64,000 nt of DNA, taken from contig CM065682.1 in assembly GCA_017654935.2 (NCBI GenBank), positions 35,671,441-35,735,440 on the forward strand, in the 5' to 3' direction. The DNA is from Phymorhynchus buccinoides (Eukaryota > Mollusca > Gastropoda > Neogastropoda > Raphitomidae). A model generated the notes under the pieces. That model did not search any database. It worked only from the letters and a program-made list of their open reading frames with translations, and had not been told where the DNA came from. This document shows positions 42,201-53,734 of this stretch, in pieces; within the stretch, counting starts at the first letter, position 1, and the number at the start of each line of letters is the position of its first letter. The translations under genes were made by a program, and so were the position numbers.

Positions 42201-42549
42201 ATAGTCTCCGGAGCAGTACCCGTGGTCAGAAAATCGGCAATCTTTAATTCACTAATTTTTACACCCAAGACAACACAATGACATCATTTTCATCATGTAA
42301 AAAAACTGACGTCATTTTTATTCTCTGTTCTAATACCTCAGTGAAAGCATACGTAATGTGCCCTCCCCCCCTCTCCCTCTCTCTCTCTTTACTTGAGCGA
42401 GCTGTTGTGGTGCATCACCCTTGTTAATTTTTGGTATTAGAGACATTTACTCCCACTCCTCACTGGTGCGCAGGTTCAAGAATGTTCCGGCTCGTGTGGA
42501 GACCCACAGGTCTACGCAACGCTCTCCTGCTGCCAAAGCAGGGAAGTAG
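36183..42549 (+). CDS. C7orf57: C7orf57-like protein, complete, seven exons
   Basis: Orthologue of human C7orf57, a conserved protein of unknown function and of similar length (about 295 residues in human). Exons: 36183-36207, 38028-38207, 38790-38913, 39246-39530, 40067-40246, 41106-41195 and 42474-42549 (stop TAG at 42547). They sum to 960 nt, 319 residues, with every phase consistent. Family matches: WFYHAPVKK (residues 10-18), PPASQIPGL (27-35, identical to the human motif), DTDSKYIRMAKMGGRKDLL (53-71), then WFYLEDN and LLPEYMVHQ. The C-terminal half is Lys/Glu/Pro-rich and probably disordered (YEREWHNQHKAWEEKEQ may be helical), ending FKNVPARVETHRS. No signal peptide or TM segment, so cytosolic or cytoskeletal. 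A possible polyadenylation signal AATAAA lies at 42648. Confidence 0.9.
36400..37190 (+). mobile_element. 5'-truncated LINE in C7orf57 intron 1
   Basis: The frame at 36470-36657 ends QQSFFPRTTAEWNLLQSVAV, then SSATVGAFKSQI and a stop, the C-terminal signature of a non-LTR reverse transcriptase (SFFPRT...WN.LP). The 3' part contains a repeated AGAATCTTCA.(A/C)G.TGATGAAG motif (36832 and 37129) and GAAGAAGAAGA runs. A reverse-oriented relative of that 3' motif lies at 51208-51262. Confidence 0.7.
37191..38027. other. Rest of C7orf57 intron 1
   Basis: AT-rich sequence. Three copies of CAAGCTTTCAAAACA(C/T)GA(A/G) lie at about 37887-37960. No other gene. Confidence 0.55.
38028..38207 (+). CDS. 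C7orf57: C7orf57 exon 2
   Basis: Acceptor TTCACTATCTCAG, donor AAAG|GTATAA. Carries WFYHAPVKKVEKEPVGV, PPASQIPGL and DTDSKYIRMAKMGGRK, the most conserved part of the protein. Confidence 0.95.
38790..38913 (+). CDS. C7orf57: C7orf57 exon 3
   Basis: Acceptor TGCGGACAG, donor AGA|GTAAGT. DLLVIRPNSGTKKEAKSYPR then SEWFYLEDNAQQMKAQQ, aligning with DLL..F..GT.K......PDWYIH in human. Confidence 0.93.
39246..39530 (+). CDS. C7orf57: C7orf57 exon 4
   Basis: Acceptor TTTACAG, donor CT|GTAAGT. PWKFLLPEYMVHQSMEES is conserved; the rest is Pro/Lys/Ser-rich and basic. Confidence 0.92.
40067..40246 (+). CDS. C7orf57: C7orf57 exon 5
   Basis: Acceptor TTTTCCCTAG, donor AGAG|GTAAGC. EEPTSIAKLLAYTYEREWHN then QHKAWEEKEQATYRGRMLL. 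Its donor coincides with the target site of the inverted-repeat element at 40252-40468. Confidence 0.9.
40252..40468. mobile_element. Short inverted-repeat transposon at a splice donor
   Basis: Begins CAGGGCTCCC and ends GAGCCCTG. A second copy at 57691-57914 is over 85% alike by eye and ends GGGAGCCCTG. Flanked here by direct repeats GGTAAG (40246-40251 and 40469-40474), which include the last exon base and the start of the exon 5 donor. 217 bp, no ORF; CAGGG/CCCTG ends are hAT-like, but the 6-7 bp target duplication is atypical. Confidence 0.88.
41106..41195 (+). CDS. C7orf57: C7orf57 exon 6
   Basis: Acceptor AAATTTCAG, donor CCAA|GTAAGT. APNPDENNNQTTANQGKPEK then EKREPFKLT: polar, disordered. 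Confidence 0.88.
41196..42473. other. C7orf57 intron 6
   Basis: GT tract at 41297-41324, CA tract at 41647-41693, GT/TATG tract at 41970-42012. No exon or repeat family otherwise. Confidence 0.6.
42474..42549 (+). CDS. C7orf57: C7orf57 exon 7, stop codon
   Basis: Acceptor GGTGCGCAG. FKNVPARVETHRSTQRSPAA then KAGK and TAG. The phase fits exon 6 and closes the reading frame. Confidence 0.88.
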
Positions 42550-43029
42550 GTGCCAGATTCACCGCCTTATTCATGGTCAAAGCCAGACAACCAGTTGACA
42601 GTAAACAGGAGCAGTTGTTAGACACACCTGCTATGGATTGATTTTTTAATAAAATGGCAGGCAAATAAGCTGAGGCAAAAGAAAGACTGAAAGAGGCAGA
42701 AAAGGGAACGGGGGGAAGAGAGAGAGGAAAGAGAAAAAACAAGAGAGAGAGAGAGAGAAAGAAAGAGAGATTGTATATATGTAAGTCAAATACGAATACA
42801 GTAAAGATAGTAACAGACCTATTAAAAGTGAGATAGTATGTACGCAAGTCAAATACAAATAAATTGAAGATAGTTACAGATATTTGGTATGAACTTATGT
42901 CAACCATTTTTTAGGCTGCGCATTACAAAAAAAACAACAACTTCAATCTCATTTGAATAGTTGTTCTATTGATAAGTCAGTATATGGAGTATATAGAAAA
43001 CACAAGGTACTGGGTTCTCTTTTGTTCTT
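42550..43029 (+). other. C7orf57: Probable C7orf57 3' UTR and downstream
   Basis: AATAAA at 42648, about 100 bp after the stop, could end the transcript. A purine-rich GAGA stretch follows. Confidence 0.4.
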
Positions 43030-43690
43030 GCACCCAAGAAGCGTTTTATTTTCTTTCAATATTTTCAATGGATTATGCAGTTATGTGCTCTTCTTGACTT
43101 ACTGCCTGTGAAACATGTTTTGAATGGTTACGCAAATATGTGCTTTTTATTTTTTTTACTCTTTAAGTTTTAGAAAGTATTTTTTTGGTGGATAACGCAA
43201 ATTTATATTTTTCTTCTACTCTTCGCACGAGAGAAATATTTTCAAAGAGTACGCAAATCTACATTCTATTTCTTATTCTTTGTCCAAAAAAAGGAGTGTT
43301 TTTATTGGATACTCTGGCATGACCTCTTCCTCTTAGAAAAAGGTGTGTTTTCAATTTACATGTATAAAAAAGAAAAGTTGTCTTTTTTTAACTCTTCATG
43401 AGAGAGGAGTGTTTGAATGAATATGTAAAGTAGGTCCTATACACCCTATCACTGTTTCTGTGAGAGAAAAGGGAGTAGAAAAGGGTTTTTTCATGAAAGA
43501 AGCATACCTTGAATGTATATGCAAGCATATGTTTTACTCATTGTTTAGGAGAGAGAATTGTTTCTTTTTTAATGGATATACAAGCGTGCACTTCTTTTCT
43601 TGCTCTAAAGAAGAGCAGCATTTGAATAGACACACAAAGCACACACAAAAAAAGAACTCTTTCTCTTTATAAAAGAGGAGCATTTTCAAA
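43030..43690. repeat. Decayed tandem array, ~80-100-bp unit
   Basis: Recurring modules: GGATAYGCAAAT.T.TGTRCT, TTTTCTTACTCTTT, GAGAG.AGTGTTTTGAATGG. Seven or so degenerate units. The frames inside are not coding. Confidence 0.6.
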
Positions 43691-44542
43691 AGATCATGGT
43701 TGCCACTTCTCCTGGTACATGTATACAAGGATTTCCTGTTTTTGAATTTTACCAGAATAAGAAGTTCCTTTTCTTAAAATTTGTCAAACAAGATCTTTGT
43801 GTGTCTACTGTATTTTTCAAACACTTTAAAATAAGCATTTGTTTAAATTGGGAAAAAAGCAAACTAAAATACCTTCATGAATCAATTTTTGCTTCAGCTG
43901 CAGGGGGACATTACCCCTGGACCTCGGCCTTTCAGGTTTTTTCATTTTGTGTAGTTGCACCCATGAAAGATACATGTGGGTGTACTTTTCTCTTACTCTC
44001 TGTGGAGATGGGAGTGTTTATAGTGGACGCATGAAATAATTTATGTACTTTGTCTCTTGCCATTGTGAAAGAGCCTTGCTTTCACAACTATGTACTCATA
44101 CTCTATTTGGGTGAGAAAGGTGCTTGTATGGAAGGAGCAGAGGAGGAAAGGATTTATTTTGAAAATGTATCCTTTTGTAATAGAGCAGCACAAGCTCTGA
44201 GAGCAGTGCACACTACATTCAAAGACTTGGAGATTACCACTGACTGCAAATAATACTATTATTGTGCCAATGCAGTATTTGACATTCGCACCTTGAATAT
44301 AATATTGAGGATTCTTTTAAACAGAAATATGCAATGCTGTCATTAACAATATATGTCATAAACATTGAAATTCTATTCTCAGAAAACCTTCAGGGAAAGA
44401 CAGAAGGAAATGTAGAAAGAAAGATAGATAAATAGAGAGTAAGAAAGTTAAAAAAAAGAGAGAAAAAAAGACAACTTAGAAAGGACCTCGTTTTCAGAAA
44501 TGTACCCACATTACATACATCTTTAGAGACTAATTATAGGAA
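43691..44542. other. No gene supported
   Basis: Two plus-strand frames (43696-44034 and 44050-44253) have no splice or codon support and probably continue the decayed array. Confidence 0.45.
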
Positions 44543-44719
44543 TACAGTAAAAATCGCTTAACTCAAAATTGAAGGGACTGAAATTTTATTTTGAGATAGC
44601 CAACATTTTGAGTTAAAAAGACATTTTAGCATAAAGATGATTAAACTGGGACCAGAAAATTATTGTGTTACCCAGTATTTTTGAGTTATCTGTTTTTGAG
44701 TTAGCAGGAATCCACTGTA
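44543..44719. mobile_element. MITE with TACAGT ends
   Basis: TACAGTAAAAATCGCTTAAC opening against GTTAGCAGGAATCCACTGTA closing; imperfect terminal inverted repeats with TA ends, typical of Tc1/mariner-derived MITEs. 177 bp. Confidence 0.8.
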
Positions 44720-45252
44720 TATCTGACCCACTTGAAATATTTACCAATATTTTGAAATGCTTATGGATATTTTTTAAATTCAAAGTGGTAGCGATTGTTA
44801 GTAAATTGTGTAGTTTTCATGTTTCTTAACTGCAATATTTTAGAGTCTTCCTTTCTTTTGAATAGAATGCTGTTACATGTATTTATTATTTAATGTCTGT
44901 GAATGTTTTATTAATTCAAATAGTAAGTCTTCATATTTATGCATATTTATGTAGGCATTTTGTAAAGTGTGTATGTCATTTGTACATGTACAGTAGTAGA
45001 GGGTAAATTATAATCAAATTAAAGATTGATCACAAAGTAGTGGTATTATTATGAACTGTCACTGCTGACAGTGAATTTGCAAAATCTTGAATTGTTTGCA
45101 TAAAGGAAAAGGCAAAGCTTACATGTGGAATCCTGTAAGATCTTTCTATTGATTCTATTAATATTTGTATCTATGACACAATAGAGCACAGTTTCCACCT
45201 ACATCGATCGCTCAGACAGTTTCCTGTCAATTATGAGCGCAGGTGTGTGTGT
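44720..45252. other. No gene recognised
   Basis: AT-rich non-coding sequence. Confidence 0.5.
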
Positions 45253-45503
45253 CATGCTGCCGTTATGCGCCTAAGTAAGAAATAATTAGGCCCAGCATGT
45301 CCGACTTCGGCTGGAGGACATGTTTTTGAAAGAGTTTCTTGAAAAAAGGCAGGAGAATGGATCAGAAAGGCAGACAGATAGTAGATGACAGTAAGCAAAG
45401 GGAAAAGGCAGAGTCAAAGTGAGTGACAGATTAGAGGAAGTTACAAGCACATAACTTCCAGAAGGTGGGGGAACTATTTATACAAAAGACCCCCACTGGG
45501 GTT
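45253..45503 (+). repeat. Interspersed repeat family B, copy 2
   Basis: Head CTGCCGTTATGCGCCTAAGT and AGAAATAATTAGGCCCAGCA; tail GATTAGAGGAAGTTACAAGC onward shared with family A. Confidence 0.85.
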
Positions 45504-46937
45504 TCCACCTACACGTACATTGTTAAACTCATCGCTCCCAAAAGTTGGTTAAAATTTAAAAATGAAGAAGAAAAAAGGGATCTAGGGCCAAACAACTGGA
45601 GAAAAGGAAATAGTAACACATGTTTCTGGTGTTGATTTTCTAGTATAAAACCTATCTGTGCCATTTTCTTTTCTCTTTCTGTTTTACATACAGTAACAGA
45701 GTCTGAAAAGCTAAACATGTTGCAAATGTATCTTTTTGTTAGTCATTTAAATAATTTATTTTCAGATGATACTAATTAAAATATAAAAGTCTACTCACCT
45801 GAGTTAAGCTACATATATCCTTTTTATTTGATGAATTTGGTGTCTTAATGCCTTTAAAGAAAAATATGAGGCTACATAATTATATCCTTTTTATTTGGTG
45901 TCTTGGTGCCTTTAAAGAACAAAAATGAGGATGCATTTTGTTGCTGAAATAATGGCTGGCTTGACAATGCGTTTAACATATATTCCAGAATTTTCAAATT
46001 TTTTCTTAGTTTGACAGACCACACACTGTGCTAGAAACTTGGTCTTAATTTTGTGCTTCGATGTTTTGTGAGAGTATTACATTTTTGTGTGATTTGTAAT
46101 GTATGCAAATTTTTGTAATGCATTTCGCAGATCATCTGTGGGATTCATTGTTATTTTTTCAGCATTTATAAAAGTGTTCAAAAGGAAGAATGAAACATTT
46201 TTTTTAACAGTATGTTTCAAAGACTGACCTTGTTTTTGAGTGCCAAATTGTACCCTTTTAACCGTCTTTTCCCTTCCTCAACGTCACCTCCAAAGTATGG
46301 CTTGTTGTATTTGTGAAAAACTTTTTTCTTATACAGCAACATAATTGGTTTCATCACTTGTTTTACAATGATTTTACAGAACCAAAGCAGTATTCTTAAT
46401 TCATAACTGCACTAAAAGTATGTTTTGATTTTGATGAAAAGTCCTGATAAAAAAATAAAAGAAGAAAGAAGAGACTATTGCTTAGCTACTTACTTATAAA
46501 TGTTTACTTTTCTGTTTTGCAATGGAAGTTGTCAATCACATCACATCTTAGAATAGATTTTCGCGTATTTTAAAATTTAATAGCCATTTTGTCATTCTGA
46601 TATGGTATATTTTAGTATTTTCCTCTAAATATTTTATCCTTCCTCTCCTTGGTATATGGGACATTACAACATTTTTCTTTTTAATGTTTCCTGGGAGATG
46701 GTTTGCAAACTTTCATGAGCATTTATACAAATATAATATTTTATTTCAGAGGAAAGGTGGTAGTGCTTAGAATCATGGTACAAGGTTTTATTGTTTATCT
46801 GCAATTCTAGTTTACAGTTCTAGCTGTGTGTATTTGTTTAATAAATTATACATTCTTAGCAGTTAAACAAGTCTCTCCTTTATATTGCTTGTGGGGGGTA
46901 CATGTACTTTTTTGTATTTTTATGTCCATTCTCTCTG

Positions 46938-46995
<58 letters not shown>

Positions 46996-49900
46996 GTCTG
47001 TGTGTGTGTGTGTGTGTGAGCACAGTATTAGCTAATCAGAGAGCATTTAAGACTTAGTATGAAATAAAATCCAACACTTTTTTTTGGCTCTATGCACACC
47101 TATATAAAAATAAAACGTGCTTAATTTAAAATGTAACGTTATTATTCAATATATGAAACTTGTGTAAAATCATATCATACACAACATGACGCATGCATAT
47201 GAATATATGTGCACATACGCACAATTACAAGCACGCACACATATGCACAAGCATACGCATACACTACCAAACACCAAAAGTCAACCTCCAAACTATTCAT
47301 TTGCAAATGAAAAAAACTAAAAACAAACTGATTTGCATGAAAACTCAGTTTAATGAAATCAGACTGTAAAAAGAACTAAATTGCTTCATTACCAACTCCA
47401 GAAATGAACATAATTGAGCACTACAGTGTCTCCTGTTTTGAATAATTTTCAGATTAAACCAGTTATCACACATCCCTTGAGATTTCTTGCAAAGAAAAAC
47501 TTTATATCAAGTCAATATTTTTATTTGAATTCATGTATGTGAGTCTTGATAGTGCGGAAACACATTTTAAAAGAAAAAGAAAAGAAAGAAAGAAGAAAAA
47601 GAAAGAAAGAAAACATTCAAGCAAATCAGTGAACAATGAAGAGAAGGCATTTCATGAACCTTGATATAACATCAGAGAACTGACTATGCATTGCAAGCAA
47701 CAAAGAATGGTGTGCTGAAGACAAGTGAGAGTGGAGGTGAGAGATAAGAGGCACAATGAAATGAATCATTCTTGAACTAAAACAAACAAATCAAAACTTG
47801 AAAGGGGTTGAAGGCATTATTTTGGGAATATGTAACAACCATAACAAGACTAAAATATAAACAAGTTATGACCTTTCAAAAGAGACAAGGTCTGTTTAGT
47901 TTCACTTGGAATAAACATCAGATGTACGTTTCTATCTACAGCACGAGTGGGGTATACTTGAAGACGGTTGTGTTTCAAAATTTATCCTGCAGAAATTTTA
48001 TGTCTGTCATGCATGAATATTCATCATCATCTTCACATATTTTATATGAGGGGCATTCATTATAGGGAGCAATGTGGGGATTCTGGTGACATCACAAAAA
48101 ATTAAACGGTGTCATGAGCAAGACCATTTTTATAAAGCTAATGTCACAACTTTTCACTCCAGGCCAAAACCGTCATGCAAAGCAAAATTGTCCACCAAGA
48201 TGAACATTAATCCCAGAATGTGAGGTTCTCTTTCATCCTGATATTTTTTATAGTTTACAAGAATATACTCAAGGAAAGACATTCAAAGAAAGGCATCAAA
48301 CATTGGCAAATTCTCCAGATAGAGGAATGTTACAGAAGTTTTGCTGGACTTGACTGCAATGAAGGCAAAATAAATATTTTAAACAAAATTTGAAACTTAG
48401 CTCAAAGTACAACTGTGATAATCTTAAATTGTTTTGCAAATGCATAATGCTGAAGAACTGCAGGTCTCTTCTAATAGCGGAGGCCAGCTTGGATATTGGA
48501 ATAGATGACGACTCTCCATGCAGCTATCATTGTGGGTTTTTTTTAAAAGGGAGTGAACACACATAAGACTTGGCTAGAAATCAGGGAGATAACTCATCTT
48601 GTCCTAGCCGAGTCGGCTTCTATTAAATGTAAACATAATTGTGCCATAAACAACTCAAATCAACTCCAAAATGTGAGGAATGGGGCTAAAACTTTCCACA
48701 GAATCACATGAACTAGGAAAAGGTATGTTTTGCATATTTACACATTAATAAATGGAAAGAAATTAAATGAGGCTTTTCTTGATCTTACTATTTTGTTATG
48801 GAATGATATAGATTGTGAGATGAATACATGTTTAGTATTATCAAAAAGATATAGCATACAAAGGTGGGTATTATTGCTATAATATACATGTAGATGATTG
48901 AACACATTCAAAACAAAAGAAGAACACAACTCAATTATTGGGAGACATGTCATTGTAAAAGATTTTTGAAAATGTGCTAAGGAATTAGTAATCAGTACTT
49001 TCAGAGTTGTCATATATTTTAATACAAAGATATATGTTATGTATACTTATACTGGTTATGCAATCCTTAACACTAGGACCATTCTGGAGGGAGTTTTGTA
49101 TGTATTAGATAATGTGTTAGTTTATAAAACAAAATATGTTAGTAATTTTACTCCAAAATATAAAAGTTCATAAACTAAGGAATAAATAAAACAAATTCAC
49201 AAGCCACTATTTAATAAATGACAGTACATAAGAAAAAATATGTCATAGCATTGACTATTTTACAACCACTAAAATGCAACACTCCTAAGATCACAAATAA
49301 GAGAAGGAAGTGTGTATGTGGATAGATGATGCAAACTAGTAAAAATTAAAAATTTTAAAGTTTGCTTGTGAAATCACAGAAATATTCTTTTCATTTTTAT
49401 TTGAACATTGCTCTAAAAGTAAAATCACTTTCAAGACGAGCTTTGAATTGATGCAGACACAGATGAAGTTTTGGCTTTGTAACAATTCAAAATTCATATT
49501 CAAAACCAGCTTTGAGGGCTGAAAGCAGAGTGGAGAAATGCAGCAGCAAAGAGATTGTAGAATCGGGATGGACTTATCAGGAAAAAACCACAGCCATAGC
49601 TGCAGGGGTCAAAGTTTGCTTCTTTTACTTTTGGTTTCATGGTATATATTAATCATATATTGGAAGAGGCAGAAGGGTACCCAAGAGTCATGATCTTAGA
49701 ATGTACGGAGTTCAAGACCATAACACTTGATTGAGGGGGTGGGGTCTTCTTTGAAGACCTGATTTCAACCCTCCCTCAAGTTTCTTTATACTTTATACAC
49801 ATGTATCTGAGAAGAAGTGGGCTTTAAAACGGAAAAGAACTGAACAAAAATGCACCAATAGATGGCTTTGAAATTCATTATTCAGCTGAGCTTTCATACA

Positions 49901-50336
49901 TACTTTGAAATAGGAATGAACCTGATTTTTTACAAAACATCTGTATACCATCTTTACTGTATGGAAAATAGTTCCTACATAAACAACAAAAACTGACAAC
50001 AATTAGAATGAGATTTGTATTTTAAGTATTGCAGACAAATTTAAAAAAAATTCAAGGAGCATTTATTTATAGATGCACAACAATAAAAAAAGAAAAAGAA
50101 AATTTGAAAACGTAAATAAACAAAATGTACAGACCATTGTCCACTTCATACACAAATATTTCCTGGCACTTTATATCATCCTTACTGTACAACCACCATA
50201 ACAACAACAAAATACCCCCAGTATGAATAGCAGGTAAACAGATATTCAAATGGCAACAACAACAACATACAGTATTTATACGGTGCTGAATCTTGATAGA
50301 AATCAAATCAAAGCACACACACACACACGTTAGCAT
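45504..50336. other. Long AT-rich stretch without recognised genes
   Basis: A (CT)n(GT)n microsatellite lies at 46940-47020 and CA patches at 47210-47270. The plus strand is A-rich over 47-52 kb, consistent with long introns or a 3' UTR of a minus-strand gene, but no exon was found. Short frames here look random. Confidence 0.45.
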
Positions 50337-50625
50337 TCATAACGCATTCAAACAAAAAACGCAATACAAAGCGAACACACACGAATAACATAAAAGGAAT
50401 ACAGCAGAAACAGACCTAAAGGCAAGAAAGAGAAGAGAAAGGAAGCGGAGCTTCAATGACGGGGAAGAACAGGTGGGTTTTGAGGTTAGATTTGAAAGCA
50501 CAGAGGGTTGGTCGCTGACGGAGGGAAAGAGGAAGTTTGTTCCAGGAGGTCGGTCCTGCAAGGAACATAATTCTAGTGTCATTAATCAACAATCGACACT
50601 TTTTCAAATGCCACAAGCAGCACAT
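50337..50625 (-). mobile_element. LINE reverse-transcriptase C-terminal fragment
   Basis: Minus-strand frame RIMFLAGPTSWNKLPLSLRQ, then RPTLCAFKSNLKTHLFF, the conserved end of a non-LTR reverse transcriptase (GP..WN.LP...R......FK..LKTHLF). 5'-truncated; its 3' sequence continues towards lower coordinates. Confidence 0.8.
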
Positions 50626-53011
50626 GCATGCATAGTGAAATTGTAAAGCACTTAGAGCTTAAAGGCTAAGCGCTAAATTTTCTTTGTAATTGATAAATGC
50701 TCACCACAACCCACCCACCTACACAAAGACAGCACTCAGGTTGTTTGTTGTTGTTGTTTTCACCCAGGTCATTGAAAGGCTTACTAAGAAAAGACATTCA
50801 TGCAAAAAACAACAAAAAAGGATGGGAAGAACTATCTCACGATTTACAGGAGAGAAAACCTGATGAAACTATATCTAAAAACTGCTAAAGAAATGAAAAC
50901 AGGTTAGAATGGATTATGAAAAGGCCCATTTTTATGTCAGGCTGGGTGTTAGTATGAAAAGTCTGAATAAAAAACAAACAGTACCCAGTTTTTGAAATGT
51001 CAATATTTTACCACAATGCGTCAAAGAAGCCCAAAAGAGTAATACAAGTTAATTATAATAGGTTAAAAAAACACACCATGCAAACTGTGCAATCAAAATA
51101 CTTAAGTCATGTGAAACAATAGAATATAACTCTTAAAGAAAAATGGCAAATGTAGGCACTGTTCTTGTTCAAGCTTTGCACACACAATTTCTTAGGGTTT
51201 GCAGTTACAAAGTCTTCTTCTTCGTTTCACCATCCACCTTCAACATACTGAAGATTCTGATTGCTAAAGGCATAGGCCAACATGAAATTTGGGGAATAAG
51301 GATAGCTGTGTGTAATTCATAAAACGCAGTGTGATGCCCATGACTGTCATAAACAAAATTATTCTATTAAAAAGGCAAAAAACATTGTTGTTGTTGCACA
51401 ATGTACTAAATAAATATGTTGTGGAGAATGGGTTTTGATTAATATACCCACCCCGCCATATTTTAACAAAATGTCCCAACAAACAGAAACTGGGATGATG
51501 AACGGACAAAAACACATCCACATGCAAAACAACACACCTGGTCATGATCTGTGCTCATTTTCATGCCTACATAAGCTCCCATTTCCACAAAAATTAACGT
51601 CAACTTGAACATGCTTCAATATACAAAATAAAGCAAATTGAACCGGTGGTCCTAAACTTTTGATGTTTATATACAAAATGCATTTTATTTATATAACAAA
51701 AACAACCAAATGTATGTTGATTCACAAATAGTAATTTGATTAACAAGCTGTATAAACATCACAGATATTATGTCAACAAAAAATTGGAAAATATGTCAGT
51801 GTTTTTTTTACATTTCTATATAACAACATGGGAAAAAAACAGCAAAAAGAATTGTGAATGCCGTCACTACGAGTGAATAAAACAAAGACTATATTAATGC
51901 TCATGGTATGTCTCTATCACGTGCTTTCATTGGATGTGAATGTACCAAGCAAGTATATTATTTTTAACAAGGTCATTCACTTGATGTGGGGGGGAGGTTA
52001 GGAGAGAGAAAGAGAGAGAGCATGAAATCACTTTGTCATGCATAAGTATGTGAGTGTAAGGTGCACAACTGTGCAAATGAAGATTTGTGCTAGATGGCAT
52101 GTTTTAGCTAAGACAGATGATGATCAGGAAAATGGGGCTGGGAGTGGGTGGGTGGGTACAAGGCTGAGACATTACAAGTCGCAGTTTTGTATTATCAAAG
52201 TACTGACCGTGAGCAGCCAGTAACAGATATTGAAAGTAGCAGTCAAACTGACAAAGCAATCCCGAGTGGAATTAGTCTTTTACCCCTGCCATTTATAATT
52301 TTGAAAATCTGACTGTGCAATCTGTATGAAAGATCATTTCGCAACCAAATATCATTAATCAATACACGTCAAGAACAGAAACTAAGAAAGGAAGCTAGCT
52401 GACCACATTTCAGCAATCTGTGGCAGTCTGCCAAATTTCCTAAAACAAACAGTCCCACTTTTCCTACTCTCATAAACCAACACTATTTTAGTACTGTATT
52501 TATTTTACAATTTGTACAAGTGAATGGCACATGTTCAAATAGAGAGTTGAGAGATGAGACACACTATACATTGATGTGTTGGGTGAAAGCTAAACTTTAT
52601 TTATACCTTGAGATGCATTGAGGTTGAGATTTGTGTTATCCGGCTAGTTGTGCTTTGAGTAAATTACACTCTCTGTGTATACATGTGTATATTTGTGTGT
52701 GAATGCCCATGAGTGTGGTGCACATAACATACATGAAAGCACACCGCTTGCATTTGTGCACATATTAATGCACACATAAGTATTTACCCCCCCCCCCCTC
52801 CCACCCATGCCCCCTTTTCAACATTGGTATTGAATTTTAACACTCTCAGTATAACTATAACTAAGTGTTTTTGTTTGAGTGCCCATGTGTGTAGGTGTGT
52901 ATAACATGTATAAACACACACCTGTATGCATTTGTTTGTATAAAAACATGCATGAGTGCTTATCCCTTTTCCCCCCACCCTACCATACCCCACTTCATAG
53001 AAGCAGGCCCA
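50626..53011. other. No gene recognised; small LINE tail
   Basis: Near 51208-51262 the minus strand reads AGAATCTTCAGTATGTTGAA then GGTGGATGGTG and GAAGAAGAAG, related to the LINE tail at 36830-36880. A C tract lies at 52789-52799. Confidence 0.5.
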
Positions 53012-53290
53012 TCAGGGAGAGTGGACAGAAACACCTGGACTGACGTAGTTCGTGAACTGCCCTTGCATACTGTAGCCTCGCAAATGTCGGCAAAAGTTAC
53101 AAACACTCTCACGGAACACCATGACCAAAGTTAAAATGACGAAGCAGATCAAATAGAAGGTGAACAGAATGGCATAGAACACAGGACTTATGGCCATAGT
53201 CACCTGATCAACTCTGTCTGTGCCAGGCGACAATACACAATGTAAACCGAGGCATCGGTCAGCGTGGTCAGCTCATTATCAAAGCAGAGC
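53012..53290 (-). pseudogene. Membrane-protein exon(s), apparently frameshifted
   Basis: After an acceptor (TTGCCCTCAG, at about 53290) the minus strand reads LCFDNELTTLTDASVYIVYC then RLAQTELIR and a stop. One nucleotide out of frame it continues VTMAISPVFYAILFTFYLIC then FVILTLVMVFRESV, a clear transmembrane helix with a Cys/Arg-rich tail, to a stop at 53012-53014. Both parts look coding. Either one base is missing (mutation or assembly error), or the first part ends at the donor AG|GTGACT and the TM segment belongs to another exon. The first peptide slightly recalls p24/GOLD-type sequences, but not enough to name. Confidence 0.45.
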
Positions 53291-53545
53291 TGAGGGCAAG
53301 AAGGGGGAGAGAGCGATAAACATTTAAACTCTTATTTCAACCACCATAGTTTTAGTCGTGTACCAAAGAAAGCCTCCTCACAACGGCATCTGATGTTGGA
53401 TTGTGTTGTGCATTCAAACTCAATGATTAAATGGGCCAGCATGTTTGGTCACAGTTGAGTAAGGCTGCTCTCATGTTGGTAGGGCTGACACGCCCAGTGT
53501 GTCCCAAGGTCCGTCCCATCAGCACCTCTGGGTGTTTCTTGTTTT

Positions 53546-53734
53546 ACAGTTGAAGCTAGGTAGGTAGGCAGCTCACAAACACAGTTGAAGCTAGGTAGGT
53601 AGGCAGCTCACAAACACAGTTGAAGCTAGGTAGGTAGGCAGCTCACAAACACAGTTGAAGCTAGGTAGGTAGGCAGCTCACAAACACAGTTGAAGCTAGG
53701 TAGGTAGGCAGCTCACAAACACAGTTGAAGCTGG
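53546..53734. repeat. Perfect 35-bp minisatellite, 5.4 copies
   Basis: ACAGTTGAAGCTAGGTAGGT then AGGCAGCTCACAAAC repeated five times without a visible mismatch (53546-53720), plus a partial sixth copy. Confidence 0.97.

Noticed and set aside
43696..44253. Two plus-strand ORFs downstream of C7orf57
   Set aside because: No splice context, unbiased codons, and overlap with the decayed tandem array.
53546..53734. CRISPR-like array
   Set aside because: Direct tandem repeats without spacers, in a eukaryotic context.
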